Shown here: in pieces, positions 46,101 to 55,385 of the stretch | Numbering within the stretch: the stretch's first letter is position 1 | How the letters are laid out: each line of letters starts with the position of its first letter | Assembly (NCBI RefSeq): GCF_000430745.1 | Contig: NZ_AUMP01000001.1 | Span: 372,001-436,000 of the forward strand | Source of the DNA: Fictibacillus gelatini DSM 15865 | GTDB taxonomy: Bacteria; Bacillota; Bacilli; Bacillales; Fictibacillaceae | Direction of reading: 5' to 3' | DNA: 64,000 nt | Notes under the pieces: model-generated | What the model was told of the DNA's origin: nothing | Database searches by the model: none | Seen by the model: the letters and a program-made list of their open reading frames with translations, nothing else | Position numbers and translations under genes: made by a program

Positions 46101-46859
46101 ATAGCTCTCGGGACCACCGGGAGTTGTTGCGAGTTCTTTCGCCTGTTCAATGACGGTAAGCAATCCTTTTAATTGCATAATGCAATCGTCGAGCAATTCT
46201 TTCGTCCATGGCAGTTCATCGATATTGTCGGTTTGCACATCATATTCTGCCGCCATCTGTTCGAGCCAAACTTCCGGTTCGGGATGGCTTCGCGAAAATT
46301 CGTAAAGCTTCAAGATCAAGTCTTGAAGCTTCCGGTCGTCTCTGTCAGAACTGTAAGCATCGACGACTTGATAGAAATAATGGTCTTCCCCCTTGCTGTA
46401 TTCCTCTTCAAAAAACTCTTCAATCACTTCCTGCGCTAACAGCACAATTTCCGTTTCATCGGCAATTCGAAAGCCCGGATCAAGATCAATTAAATAATAA
46501 TATTTTCTTAGCACTTCAATACAAAAGGAATGCAATGTCGAAATGGATGCTTTATTTATTAGGCTAAGCTGCCGTCTTAAATAAAGTGAAGACGGATGAA
46601 GTGACAATTCCTTATCAATCGCTTCCCCGATCCGTTTTCTCATTTCGCTTGCCGCAGCATTTGTAAACGTGACGATTAACAAACGGTCGACATCCGCAAT
46701 TTTTTCACGAATCATCGTGATGATCCGTTCAACGAGAACGGCTGTCTTTCCCGACCCTGCAGCAGCGGCGACAAGGATGTCTTCTCCTCTTCTGCATATC
46801 GCTTGCCATTGTTCATCCGTCCACTTGCTATCTGCGGGTTTCGGCATCACTTTATTCAT
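43113..46859 (-). CDS. addA: ATP-dependent helicase/nuclease subunit A (AddA)
   Basis: 1248-residue UvrD-type helicase fused to a RecB-type nuclease. Walker A AAAAGSGKTAVL, Walker B LVDEYQDTN, TIHKSKGLEFP and ALTRAKEKLYLLG are the helicase motifs; the nuclease motif is VLIDYKTD near the C-terminus. AddAB processes double-strand ends for recombination. The start at 46859 has AAGGAGACC and overlaps the addB end by 8 bp; the frame to 46907 runs into addB and is not used. Confidence 0.95.
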   Translation of the reverse strand: MNKVMPKPADSKWTDEQWQAICRRGEDILVAAAAGSGKTAVLVERIITMIREKIADVDRLLIVTFTNAAASEMRKRIGEAIDKELSLHPSSLYLRRQLSLINKASISTLHSFCIEVLRKYYYLIDLDPGFRIADETEIVLLAQEVIEEFFEEEYSKGEDHYFYQVVDAYSSDRDDRKLQDLILKLYEFSRSHPEPEVWLEQMAAEYDVQTDNIDELPWTKELLDDCIMQLKGLLTVIEQAKELATTPGGPESYALTLEEDALLINGLIEKGQNSWNELYDAFQNIAFAKLKAIRGGDVDALLKEKVKNMRDMVKKKVEGLKKERFERNPESFCMHLQEMAPIVKHLVFLVKEFAKRFKKEKEERGLVDFGDLEHYCLQILKHPDAAPGELIPSDAAAEYRNRFVEVLVDEYQDTNLVQESIVKLVSNGNNLFMVGDVKQSIYRFRLAEPGLFLAKYKRFTKEGDGTGLRIDLAKNFRSRTEVLDATNFIFKQIMSETVGEIAYDEDAALIHGATYYPENDGLETELLVINKSTPVVDEEGLETGESEKSELETVQLEARVIAEKIKQLVGTEGKPPAAVLDKTTGSLRPVKYKDIVILLRATSTWAPAMLEEFKQQGIPAYAELSTGYFEAVEVKVMMSLLKVIDNPLQDIPLAAVLRSPIVGLSGEEMASVRLINQKRGTYFDSLKSYLEKGPSNQLKERLERFYHLLEKWREAARGGSLAQLIWQIYRETGYFDFVSGMPGGRQRQANLRALYDRARQYESTSFRGLFRFLRFIERMQDRGKDLGAARALGEQEDVVRIMTIHKSKGLEFPIVFVAGMNKQFNQMDLKQSVLLHKELGLGTEYINPEYRVKYETIPQIAIKKRMKMELLAEEMRILYVALTRAKEKLYLLGTVNDAEKSIEQWGSALSVEDWLLPDYERAQAKSYLDWVARCVIRHKDGSELRAFLSSPENGRGEPFVDQAKWKIEVLDASNYEQLDELNQSKQQEILAALKRYEPVDISSDQKEMIEERLDWKYPHLPATATMSKQSVTEIKRQYEIIDEYSDHTLVKPFRSSIASRPRFMQAKEMTSTERGTAMHMVMQHVNVKEEITLERLNEQVAKMVHNELLTDEQADGIDVGSVLQFFQSELGKRVLKAKNVRRELPFSMALSLSEVGKTTGGLEDETVLVQGVIDCLLVEEDGLVLIDYKTDQITNRFEQGFNGAKTILLNRYQLQLELYGKAIEKILKQPLKESYLYFFDGSHILQVK

Positions 46860-49800
46860 TTTGATGGTCTCCTTCCCCGGCCATTTTTGCGATGATCGCT
46901 TCTGCATGATCCGCTTTCAATAGGCGAACTTCATTTTCTTCAAGCGATTGGTCAAATTGGCAGACCGATCGATATGAACAGAAGGTGCACGGCATTTTTT
47001 TCCCTAATTGGTATGGAGAAATATCTATCTTTCCGTCCGTAATTTCAGTTCCAATTTCTTTCGTTAGCTTGCGGACATAGTTGGTTAACACCCGAAATTG
47101 TTCAGCCGTCGCCACTTGCGACCTCGTTTTATGAAATCCTTTGCTTGTCAGTTCAACCGGAATGATGTCCGATTTCTTTTCCATCCGGTTATCCATTAAT
47201 TGAACGGTTTCCGTATCGGCAAGAACAAGCCCTTTCATTTTAAAATCTTTATAAATTTCATGTTCAAGCTCTTCAAGCGAAAGCAGCTTTTTCGCTCCTA
47301 TAAACGGATTATGAATATGGAAATAAAGGACTCCGGCCGGAATCGCTTTTTTGCCGAGCCACTTTTCCGAATGGGAAACAACGACATCTAAATACGTCAA
47401 CATTTGCAAAGCAATTCCGTAATACACTTCCGATAAGTTCAACCCGGTAGTACTCGATTTATAATCGATGATTCGAAGCATTAACCCTGAAGAACTCTCC
47501 GCCGCATCCACCCGGTCGATCCTTCCGATGATTTCCATCGTTGTTCCGTTAGGCAATTGGTAAACGAGCGGCGGGAGCGGTTGTCTCTTGCCAAACCCGA
47601 GTTCCAGCCCAATGGGCGCAAAGCCGCTTGCTTTTGCATGTTCGCTTAATACGTGGGAAGCCCTGCCGACAACGTCTTTCAGCTTGCGTTTCAAATAAAG
47701 ATGACGGTGGCTGCTCAATAAAATTTCGCTTTGCAATTTCGGTGCGAGACGTTCAACCATATCGCCTGCCATTCGGTAACAGTCTTTTGCTGATAAGTCT
47801 TTCCAGGACATGTTTAGGCTTGTTAAATGATCGTTCATTTCCTTTAAAGCGGCATGAAACAATTGACCGATGTCCGGCGCTTCCAGCCGGTACAACTTGC
47901 GTTCTTCGAGTTTAAGCCCGTATGAAAGAAACTGCGAAAATGGACACGACCGGAACAATTCCATTCGGGAAATGCTCGCCGTAATTTGTTCCCCATATAA
48001 TTCTTTCGTAAGGCCAGATGGCAGGCGCCTTTCTTTATTTTGGTAAAACAATCCGCCAATGACCTTTTCTCCGAGCTGCTTCCACTCTTTTCGCTTTGCC
48101 GCCCAATTGTAGACATCCCACCAAACGGTAGAGATGGCATACCCTTTTTTCCATTCTCTCAGCTGCCCGTTTAAATAGGAGAGAGACTTGCCAGGGTGCT
48201 GAATAAAGGTTAAATCGGCTCCGTATTCCGGCTCATTTTGAATAAACCGTTCTTTTAACGAAGGAAATAGTGCTTTAACCCGCTCAATCACGATGGAAGG
48301 GCTCATTGTTTTTCCTTCCTCATCAGCCAGCGGATAAGAAAGATAGAGTTTCTCCTCGGCGTTCGTTAATGACATATAAATTAAAAACTGTTCATCCAGA
48401 AGCTGCCTTCGGCTTGAAGGAGCAAGCGTCAGGCCATTTCTCTCCAAAAGCTCCCGTTCTTCTTCTGCCAATATTCCATCCTCTTTCGGTTTTGCCGGCA
48501 ACAGGCCGTCATTGACCCCGGGAATAAAATGGCATTTAATGTTTGAAAACCGGGAGAGACCGATTGTTCCAACCAGCACTTGATCAAGGGCTGGGGGCAC
48601 GAGAGCAAACTTTAAACTTTCAAGCCCGGTATCGAGCACTTTAATCCACAACTCAAGTGGCATCGTCTCGCCCCCGGTAAGCTCGACCATTTCATCTAGC
48701 AATCCAATGACAGCATCCCAAACTTGACGATGTTCTCTTGCCGCCTGCAGCTTTCCGGCTTCTTCTGACCGCCTCTGTAGTTGTTCAAGCTTCTCTGGAA
48801 TATGCAGCTCTTCTAAAAATAAATACAATGCCTCACAATATTCGCGAACAGACTTACCCTTTTTTAAATCGCGTTCAAGTCTGGACAGCGGGGAAACAAT
48901 CATATAACGCAGCTCATTTAACCGTTCTTGCTTTTTCTTCTCACTGTCAGTTTGGACGAACTCATTTTCGGCAAATGCTTGAAAGCGGTGAACTTTCCAC
49001 GGCTTCCTTTCCGTCCAGCGCTTGCCTTGAATGCCATAAGCGAGCACATAATTTTCAAGCTCGTCCATTTCAAAGCGCAATTGTGCAAGCGGTGTTTCTG
49101 ATTCCGGATAGAGAAGATCGGTTTTGACCGCACGGAATACCGATTCATAGCGCCAATTTTTTGAAACAATATCGAGTGATGAGCGGATGAACTCAATCAG
49201 CGGGTGATGGAGCATTGATTTTTTCTGATCGAGGAATACCGGAATTCCATACTCTTCGAACACGGTTTCAATAATGTCTTGATAGCCAGCCATATTTCGA
49301 ATCGATATAGCGATATCACGATAACGATACTTTTCTTCGCGTACGAGGTGCAAAATTTCCCTTGCTATTCCTTCTACTTCTGCCCGGGCGTTAACCGCGG
49401 CAAGAATAAAAATGCCTTCAGGATTTTCATAAATCACTTCCGGTCTCGTGTCATAATGGCGCTCAATATGGGCGATCGCCGGATTTCGCCTGAACCTTGG
49501 CATTTCCCGGAACATTTCAGGAGCTTCGATCATAACTCCTTCTTCTTCCGCCAGCTTTTGCACCTCAAGCAACGTCTTTTTTGTTGTATAAAATAAATCC
49601 AATTCATGTGGCTGATAGGCCGCTTCATCATTTGTTGTCAGAGCCATCGTCACTTTCCTTGCATGGCGCAACAGCATGCGCAGCACTTCTAACTCCTGAG
49701 GAGTAAAGCTGTGGAATCCGTCAATATAGATCTCACAATCTTTTATATAGGCTGAATGTGGAATTTTTTCCGCTAACAGACGCAAATAATCTTCCGAATC

Positions 49801-50349
49801 GATATATTTCTCAATCAATGTTTCTTCAAGGGCGCCGTAAATCAATCCAAGATCATGGAGCTTGTCTTTCAATACGGCATTGCCGCCATTCTGATCGCTG
49901 AACGATAGAAGTGTATCCGCATGAGATTCAAGTTGATCCGCATGAATGCAGTAACGCTTAAATTCGGTGATCATCGTCTCAAGCTGTTCATAGAAGCCGT
50001 TCTGTTCTGAAGCTTTTTTATATAGTTTAAGTTCATTTTTTCTCAATTCTATTATCTTCCGGAGCATCATATGAATCCCAATGCTTGAAATATGTATCCG
50101 GGTCATTCCGCCTGTTTCTCCGAGCACTCTCCATGCCAGGCGCGAAAAGCTAAATACTTGCGCCCGTATCATCCCGCCTAAGTCCGGCGTTTGGATCAAA
50201 GCATATTCCGATTGAAACGTCGCCTGATCCGGCACGAGGTAAACGATCGGGCTGCCATTTGCGTCTTCACGCAAGTTTGCCCGTATTTCCTCAAGGCAGC
50301 GGAATGTTTTCCCGCTTCCGGATCGGCCAAGGAAGAGCCGTAAACTCAT
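46852..50349 (-). CDS. addB: ATP-dependent helicase/deoxyribonuclease subunit B (AddB)
   Basis: 1165 residues. Walker A GRSGSGKT at the very N-terminus, an inactivated helicase core, and a C-terminal RecB nuclease (GRIDRVDA, IIDYKSS). Four Cys that hold the 4Fe-4S cluster are visible: one in SCPFSQF near residue 801 and three in PCTFCSYRSVC near 1119-1128. It recognises Chi sites in the AddAB complex. First gene of the four-gene end-processing operon. Confidence 0.95.
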   Translation of the reverse strand: MSLRLFLGRSGSGKTFRCLEEIRANLREDANGSPIVYLVPDQATFQSEYALIQTPDLGGMIRAQVFSFSRLAWRVLGETGGMTRIHISSIGIHMMLRKIIELRKNELKLYKKASEQNGFYEQLETMITEFKRYCIHADQLESHADTLLSFSDQNGGNAVLKDKLHDLGLIYGALEETLIEKYIDSEDYLRLLAEKIPHSAYIKDCEIYIDGFHSFTPQELEVLRMLLRHARKVTMALTTNDEAAYQPHELDLFYTTKKTLLEVQKLAEEEGVMIEAPEMFREMPRFRRNPAIAHIERHYDTRPEVIYENPEGIFILAAVNARAEVEGIAREILHLVREEKYRYRDIAISIRNMAGYQDIIETVFEEYGIPVFLDQKKSMLHHPLIEFIRSSLDIVSKNWRYESVFRAVKTDLLYPESETPLAQLRFEMDELENYVLAYGIQGKRWTERKPWKVHRFQAFAENEFVQTDSEKKKQERLNELRYMIVSPLSRLERDLKKGKSVREYCEALYLFLEELHIPEKLEQLQRRSEEAGKLQAAREHRQVWDAVIGLLDEMVELTGGETMPLELWIKVLDTGLESLKFALVPPALDQVLVGTIGLSRFSNIKCHFIPGVNDGLLPAKPKEDGILAEEERELLERNGLTLAPSSRRQLLDEQFLIYMSLTNAEEKLYLSYPLADEEGKTMSPSIVIERVKALFPSLKERFIQNEPEYGADLTFIQHPGKSLSYLNGQLREWKKGYAISTVWWDVYNWAAKRKEWKQLGEKVIGGLFYQNKERRLPSGLTKELYGEQITASISRMELFRSCPFSQFLSYGLKLEERKLYRLEAPDIGQLFHAALKEMNDHLTSLNMSWKDLSAKDCYRMAGDMVERLAPKLQSEILLSSHRHLYLKRKLKDVVGRASHVLSEHAKASGFAPIGLELGFGKRQPLPPLVYQLPNGTTMEIIGRIDRVDAAESSSGLMLRIIDYKSSTTGLNLSEVYYGIALQMLTYLDVVVSHSEKWLGKKAIPAGVLYFHIHNPFIGAKKLLSLEELEHEIYKDFKMKGLVLADTETVQLMDNRMEKKSDIIPVELTSKGFHKTRSQVATAEQFRVLTNYVRKLTKEIGTEITDGKIDISPYQLGKKMPCTFCSYRSVCQFDQSLEENEVRLLKADHAEAIIAKMAGEGDHQNE

Positions 50350-50435
50350 TCTTTCACCCCTAACTAACAGTTATCAAAAAAACTCTGAAGCTATTATCTC
50401 ACAAACAACTACTGAAAACTATTAGCACATCATTG

Positions 50436-50460
50436 AAAAAACCTATCGCAATATGATAGG
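50436..50460 (-). terminator. Terminator of the diguanylate cyclase gene
   Basis: CCTATC / GATAGG with a 7-nt loop, then T6 on the minus strand. Confidence 0.75.
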
Positions 50461-50466
50461 CCCTCT

Positions 50467-51396
50467 CTATTTCTTGACTTTCCGCTTATTGATATACATC
50501 CGTTCATCCGCTAACTTTAAGTAGTAATCAATATTTTCGATCGCGTCTTCATATAGTTGGATCGCGCCATATGCAAGCGAAACGGAGTCGTTCCATTTCG
50601 TCAAATGAGATTCAATACTTCTGGCAAATACGTAAGCCTCTTCTTCAGTTAACTGCGGCATTAAAAAAACAAATTCATCCCCGCCGAAACGAAACCCATG
50701 CCGAATATGAAACTTTGAACACATATACGCTAAATGCCTGAGAATCTCATCTCCTGCATGGTGTCCGAGCCTGTCATTGATATGCTTAAAATTATTAATA
50801 TCCAACATGACTAACGAAATAGGATATTTGTGAAGTACCGCCTTTTTCATTTCTTCTTCAAGAGAGTCGTAGAAATAACGCCGATTATACATGTTCGTCA
50901 ACGGGTCTCTAATGCTTAATTCCTTTAAATCATAAGCCTGCCTGTCATAATAGCCGTTTAATAGGGCTGTTATAAAAGCATGGCAGAATTCATTCCATCT
51001 TAAAAGCAACAGCGATTTTGCAACTGCCTCTTCCCGCTCAAGCAACTGATAGATTTCTTGCAAAACGGCTCTGCACACGTTTTTAGATAAATCATTGATT
51101 TCCCTTTCGGACAAAAGACGTTCGCGGGCAAAGGCAATCCCATACTGAAAAATCCCTTCTTCAAATCGCTTCATAAACCCGTTCAATTCCGCTTCTGGAT
51201 AAAATAAGGCTCTGCACAGTTTTTTTAGCCATTTTTTAAGATGTATTTCGTAAATATGTAGATGATGTTGAACGAACGTTCGAAAACTGTACTGCCTTTT
51301 TATATAGTTCAAATGAAGGTTAATGATAGGAGGTATAGTTTGAACATGCCGGGTATATAAACGGTGTTTAAGTTGTTTGACATCCGCTTCTCCCAT
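50467..51396 (-). CDS. Diguanylate cyclase (GGDEF) with helical N-terminal domain
   Basis: 309 residues, no membrane segment. About residues 1-150 are all-alpha and unassigned (many His and Arg, for example QHHLHIYEIHLKKWLKKL). The GGDEF domain starts at RDPLTNMYNRRYF, has DINNFKHINDRLGH and an intact RFGGDEF, so c-di-GMP synthesis is expected. It forms a possible pair with the EAL protein at 27.3 kb. Monocistronic, just upstream of addB on the same strand but with its own terminator. Confidence 0.88.
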   Translation of the reverse strand: MGEADVKQLKHRLYTRHVQTIPPIINLHLNYIKRQYSFRTFVQHHLHIYEIHLKKWLKKLCRALFYPEAELNGFMKRFEEGIFQYGIAFARERLLSEREINDLSKNVCRAVLQEIYQLLEREEAVAKSLLLLRWNEFCHAFITALLNGYYDRQAYDLKELSIRDPLTNMYNRRYFYDSLEEEMKKAVLHKYPISLVMLDINNFKHINDRLGHHAGDEILRHLAYMCSKFHIRHGFRFGGDEFVFLMPQLTEEEAYVFARSIESHLTKWNDSVSLAYGAIQLYEDAIENIDYYLKLADERMYINKRKVKK

Positions 51397-51732
51397 TCTA
51401 CATTTCCTTTCAACTTGTTTTATTTCACTAAGGAAAATTCTGTTTAATTAAATTATTCCTATTATATCCTACTTTTTACCTAAAATCCAGATAAAGTTGT
51501 AGGACATTAGACCTATACAAATAAAATGGCTGCGCAATGTGGTTCGGAGGTGAGCGTAACATCTTTTGTTTAGCTAAAAAGAAAGTGGTTCATGAACTCC
51601 TCGGTATGGTAATCCAGATGAACGTTTGAAAAACGCATATCTTCGCGTTACCCTCTTATTCTCAGGGGAAAGCACGGATGGATTTGTCTAAAAACACGAT
51701 TGACGGAAAAGAATCTCATTTTCAAAAATGTC
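51397..51732. other. Gene-free stretch
   Basis: About 335 bp without a credible frame. It contains the promoter region of the cyclase gene (left) and an AGGTGA-like site (near 51547) not followed by a usable start. I see no riboswitch consensus or clear terminator. It could hold a decayed gene or an unrecognised RNA. Confidence 0.4.
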
Positions 51733-51787
51733 GTGACAAAGGGGTTGGCAAAATGTATAGTTTAATTGTCAACTACTAATGAATTAA
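51733..51787 (+). promoter_or_regulatory. Promoter and possible operator of the MarR gene
   Basis: GTGACA (51733-51738), 17 bp spacer, TATAGT (51756-51761). Directly downstream, TTAATT (51762-51767) and AATTAA (51782-51787) form a spaced inverted repeat over the start site, a plausible autoregulatory MarR site. Confidence 0.5.
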
Positions 51788-51796
51788 GGTGGAACA

Positions 51797-52216
51797 ATGC
51801 TCGAAGAACGTTCTCAGTTACTTTCCCAGCTAGAAAAAAGTTTTCGCAATGTGTTTCGTACATTTCGAAAGGATATTAATGAATTATTTTCTGAATATAT
51901 GCCGGGCAATGAATTTTCCGTATTGCAGCAATTGAACATGAAAAGTCCGCAAATGGCCTCTGAACTCGCCCGGGAAATGAAAGTCTCATCCAGCCATATT
52001 ACGGCCGTCACGGATCGATTAATCAAAAAGGAAATGGTGACCCGCAAACGGGATGAAGTTGACCGTCGAATTGTCCGGCTCGAGATTACCGAAAAAGGGA
52101 AAGAAACGGCCAAACATATGGAAGAGTTGAGAAGCCAATACTATATTAAAAAATTTGAACATCTGTCAAATCATGAGATTAAAACAATGCTTGAATTGTT
52201 CAATCGTTTAATCTAG
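51797..52216 (+). CDS. MarR-family transcriptional regulator
   Basis: 139-residue winged-helix protein. The recognition helix is SSSHITAVTDRLIKKEMVTR and the wing KRDEVDRRIVRLEITEKG carries the family's DxRxxxLxLT-type pattern. Flanking helices mediate dimerisation. Monocistronic. No efflux or enzyme gene is adjacent, so its target beyond itself is unknown. AAGGTGG precedes the ATG. Confidence 0.88.
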   Translation: MLEERSQLLSQLEKSFRNVFRTFRKDINELFSEYMPGNEFSVLQQLNMKSPQMASELAREMKVSSSHITAVTDRLIKKEMVTRKRDEVDRRIVRLEITEKGKETAKHMEELRSQYYIKKFEHLSNHEIKTMLELFNRLI

Positions 52217-52222
52217 AAATAA

Positions 52223-52248
52223 AAAAATCACCTGAAGCGGTGATTTTT
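52223..52248. terminator. Bidirectional terminator MarR / mgtE
   Basis: AAAAATCACC / GGTGATTTTT with a 6-nt loop. Confidence 0.85.
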
Positions 52249-52249
52249 C

Positions 52250-53611
52250 TTATTTCATAAGATGTGCCATGAACATTGAGGCGGTACCGAAATAAACGGA
52301 TAATGAGAATATATCATTCAGCGTTGTAATTAAAGGGCCCGATGCGACTGCCGGATCAACTTTAAAGCGATAAAGCAAAAGCGGGATAATCGTGCCTGAC
52401 AGCGTTCCGATAATTAATGTCAAAAACAACGAACTTCCGACGACGAGTCCGAGCACGAGGCTCCCTTTCCAGAAAAAAGCGACTAATGCGATTAATATTC
52501 CGCATGCCGTGCCGATCATGAGACCGACTCCAAATTCCCTGGCAATGAGTTTACCGATCGTTTTTTTATCAATATCATTCGAAACAAGCCCTCTTACGAC
52601 TACAGCGAGCGACTGCGTGCCAGTATTTCCGGTCATGCCGGCAATCATTGGCATAAAATACGTCAGTGCGACGACTTTTTGAATCGTCCCTTCAAAAAAG
52701 CTAATGATACTGCCTGAAATAATACCAATAAATAAAAGCAAAATGAGCCATGGGAGCCTCCGGTAAGCAGCGACAAATGCGCTTGTACGAAAATCGATCG
52801 ATTTCCCGGTAGCCGATAGCTTTTCAATATCTTCATTCGCTTCTTCAATAACGACATCGATAACATCATCGACTGTGACAATGCCGAGCAGCTTCCCTTC
52901 TTCACCGACAACCGGGACGGCGATAAAGTCATACCTTTCGATCATCCGGGCGACTTCCTCCTGGTCCATTTCAGCAGGAACGGAAATAACACGGGTATAC
53001 ATAATGTCTTCAATCTTATCTTGAATATCGGCAAGAAGCAGGTCGCGATACGAAACAACGCCAACCAGTCTTTTCTGTTCATCAATGACATACAAATAAT
53101 AGATGTTTTCGGCAAAACCCGCGAAAGTCTTTAATTTATCAACCGCATCACGAACCGTAAATACTTTCGGAATCCAGACGAAGCGATTGGTCATAATCCC
53201 ACCGGCTGTGTCAGGCGGATACTGCATGAGCGATTGGACCGTTCTGGATTCATCGGCTTTCATGGAACTGAGGAAATCCTGGATTTCTTCAACGGATAAA
53301 TTGCTCAACAAATCGGCTAAATCATCATTTTCCATCAAGTTCATAATGTGACTGGAACGTTCAATCCCCAACTTATGTAAAATTTCAATTTGCACTTCGC
53401 TATCCAATTCCTGGATCAGTTCGGCAATTTGTTTCGTCGTTAAAAACATAAGAAATTTCAAGCGATGCTTTTCTGGCAGTGTCACATATAAATTGGCAAT
53501 ATCGTATGGATGCAATTCGTCAATTAGCGCCTGAAAGTCCTTTTTCCGAAGCTCTTTTAAGCTTTTAATGACATAAAGAAGCATTTGATTTTCCGTCATT
53601 TGTTGAAACAC
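52250..53611 (-). CDS. mgtE: Magnesium transporter MgtE
   Basis: 453 residues. N-domain (about 1-130), two CBS domains (about 135-260) that gate by Mg2+, a plug helix, and five C-terminal transmembrane helices with the motif FMPMIAGMTGNTGTQSLAVVVRG and the ion-path segment DPAVASGPLITTLND. Imports Mg2+ when it is scarce. GTG start at 53611 with GGGAGGTG 7 nt upstream. I see no M-box upstream, so it may be constitutive. Confidence 0.94.
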   Translation of the reverse strand: MFQQMTENQMLLYVIKSLKELRKKDFQALIDELHPYDIANLYVTLPEKHRLKFLMFLTTKQIAELIQELDSEVQIEILHKLGIERSSHIMNLMENDDLADLLSNLSVEEIQDFLSSMKADESRTVQSLMQYPPDTAGGIMTNRFVWIPKVFTVRDAVDKLKTFAGFAENIYYLYVIDEQKRLVGVVSYRDLLLADIQDKIEDIMYTRVISVPAEMDQEEVARMIERYDFIAVPVVGEEGKLLGIVTVDDVIDVVIEEANEDIEKLSATGKSIDFRTSAFVAAYRRLPWLILLLFIGIISGSIISFFEGTIQKVVALTYFMPMIAGMTGNTGTQSLAVVVRGLVSNDIDKKTIGKLIAREFGVGLMIGTACGILIALVAFFWKGSLVLGLVVGSSLFLTLIIGTLSGTIIPLLLYRFKVDPAVASGPLITTLNDIFSLSVYFGTASMFMAHLMK

Positions 53612-53663
53612 GTTCAGCCACCTCCCTTGACTTCATGCTCCATATTATATAATAACAGGGAAA

Positions 53664-53701
53664 ATAAAAAAACAGCTGTCCGATAAGTCGTAACAGCTAT
53701 T
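53664..53701 (-). terminator. Terminator of the methionine aminopeptidase gene
   Basis: ACAGCT-type stem (AACAGCTGT / ACAGCTATT) with a 13-nt loop, then T7 on the minus strand. Confidence 0.7.
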
Positions 53702-53712
53702 TTCGCAAATTT

Positions 53713-54462
53713 TTATTCTTGAGCCGTTAAAATACGCGGTCCTTCCTTTGTAATGGCAATCGTATGTTCATATTGTGCCGATAGTGACCCGTCAAATGTT
53801 CTGGCGGTCCATCCATCTTCGTCAATTTTCACATAATGGCTACCAGTGTTTAGCATCGGCTCGATTGTAATAACCATTCCTTCTTTTAATAAAGGCCCCT
53901 TGCCTGCTTCTCCGAAATGCGGCACTTGCGGATCTTCATGCATCTCTCTGCCAATTCCGTGACCGATAAATTCTCGGACGACGGACAGCCCTTCGCTTTC
54001 TGCATATTCTTGAATTGCATGGGAAATGTCACCGATCCGATTGCCGATGACAGCCTTCTCAATCCCAAGGTAAAGAGATTTATGAGTGACCTCCAGCAAA
54101 TGACGCGCTTCTTCTGAAATTGCTCCGACCGCATACGACCAGGCCGAGTCCGCAAGCCACCCATCCAAATTAACAACCATATCAATCGTAACGATATCCC
54201 CTTGTTTTAGCTTTGTTTTGTTAGGGAACCCGTGGCAAATGACGTCATTAACGGACGCACAAGTGGCGAACGGATACCCATGATACCCTTTTTGCTCGGG
54301 AGTGGCTCCATGTTTTCTCAAATACGTTTCAACAAAAGCATCAATCTCAAGTGTAGTAACCCCGGGTTTAATCCGTTTGGCAATTTCCCGGTGGCAGCTC
54401 GCTAAAAGATCGCCTGCTCTGTCCATTGCATCAATTTCGCGTTTTGACTTTAATATAATCAT
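53713..54462 (-). CDS. map: Type I methionine aminopeptidase (second paralogue, MapB/YflG-like)
   Basis: 249 residues. Removes initiator Met. The five metal ligands can be placed: Asp pair in TIDMVVNLDGWLAD, His in GHGIGREMHEDP, Glu in ITIEPML and Glu in QYEHTIAIT. The essential copy in Bacillus lies in the ribosomal protein cluster, so this stand-alone gene is probably the accessory paralogue. Normal length; monocistronic. Confidence 0.92.
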   Translation of the reverse strand: MIILKSKREIDAMDRAGDLLASCHREIAKRIKPGVTTLEIDAFVETYLRKHGATPEQKGYHGYPFATCASVNDVICHGFPNKTKLKQGDIVTIDMVVNLDGWLADSAWSYAVGAISEEARHLLEVTHKSLYLGIEKAVIGNRIGDISHAIQEYAESEGLSVVREFIGHGIGREMHEDPQVPHFGEAGKGPLLKEGMVITIEPMLNTGSHYVKIDEDGWTARTFDGSLSAQYEHTIAITKEGPRILTAQE

Positions 54463-54571
54463 CGTAAAAAATCCTTTCTATCCGCTTTTCACTCTTATGT
54501 ATTGTACTATATTCTCAAGCCTATTGTTTGTTTCGCGCTTCAAACTGGCTACAAATGTTTTCATGGCAATG

Positions 54572-54606
54572 AAAAAGCGTGAAACCATCTACCTGGAATC
54601 ACGCTT
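54572..54606 (-). terminator. Terminator of the TVP38 gene
   Basis: AAAAAGCGTGA / TCACGCTT, followed by T5 on the minus strand. Overlaps the end of the gene. Confidence 0.75.
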
Positions 54607-55204
54607 GATGTTCACTTTGCTTTAACTTTGATTCGACCAGCTTTCCTCCAACCCATAGCACAAATATGCCAAGTGCCATAATGGCAAATTTAAGTGGATT
54701 TTTGATGACGTCTAGGAAATCGTAGCCAATAAATGAAATGATCGCGATCATCACCAGTTTTCCAAGGGTAAGGGCAAGTAGAAACGTTCTCGAATTAATT
54801 TGTGATAGACCGGCAACAACATTAATTAGTGCTGAAGGCGTGAAAGGAAAACAAAAAATTAAAAATAGCGTTCCAAACCCGTGCCGCTCCATCCATTTTA
54901 ACGCCTTTTCAATTTTGCGGTGCTTCGTAATAAAATGGAGAAACCTTTTCTGCCCAAGCTTCCTTACAATAAAAAATACGATAACAGAACCTAAAACAGC
55001 GCCTATCCATGAGTAAAATGAACCTAAAAAAAATCCATAAGCTGCTGCATTTCCGGCAACAAAAATAACGAGTGGCAATACAGGGATGAGCGATTCCAAC
55101 ATCGGAAGGAGCACGCCAGGCAAAAAGCCAAGGTTTCGATATTGTGTTAAAAAATGTTGGATGTTTTCTTCCGTCAACAATTCCTTCCAATGATTAATGT
55201 CCAT
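54599..55204 (-). CDS. TVP38/TMEM64 family (DedA-like) membrane protein
   Basis: 201 residues with about five hydrophobic segments and the SNARE-associated/VTT core (GNAAAYGFFLGSFYSWIGAVLGSVIVFFIVRKLG, then FPFTPSALINVVAGLS). The family includes lipid scramblase-like proteins; substrate not known here. The ATG at 55204 has AAAGGGAGT at good spacing; a GTG at 55213 is too close to it. Confidence 0.87.
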   Translation of the reverse strand: MDINHWKELLTEENIQHFLTQYRNLGFLPGVLLPMLESLIPVLPLVIFVAGNAAAYGFFLGSFYSWIGAVLGSVIVFFIVRKLGQKRFLHFITKHRKIEKALKWMERHGFGTLFLIFCFPFTPSALINVVAGLSQINSRTFLLALTLGKLVMIAIISFIGYDFLDVIKNPLKFAIMALGIFVLWVGGKLVESKLKQSEHQA

Positions 55205-55357
55205 TTCCCGCACTCCCTTTTATAAACTACTAACATACTTTCCTTTTTTCGTCTTTTTTAACCGTTAATAAAAAGGATATTATTCGTCAACTTTCGCCAA
55301 ACTTTTTTATTAGTTTATCACACAAAAGGAGATTCATCATTATTTTTTCTATCGAAA

Positions 55358-55382
55358 AAGACTACCCTATCAAGGCAGTCTT
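55358..55382 (-). terminator. Terminator of the PPOX-fold gene
   Basis: AAGACT / AGTCTT stem with an imperfect ACC/GGC extension and T5 on the minus strand. Confidence 0.6.
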
Positions 55383-55385
55383 CGT

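Noticed and set aside
53612-53663. Mg2+-responsive M-box leader for mgtE
   Set aside because: The space between the mgtE start and the upstream gene's terminator is far too short for an M-box and no consensus is seen.
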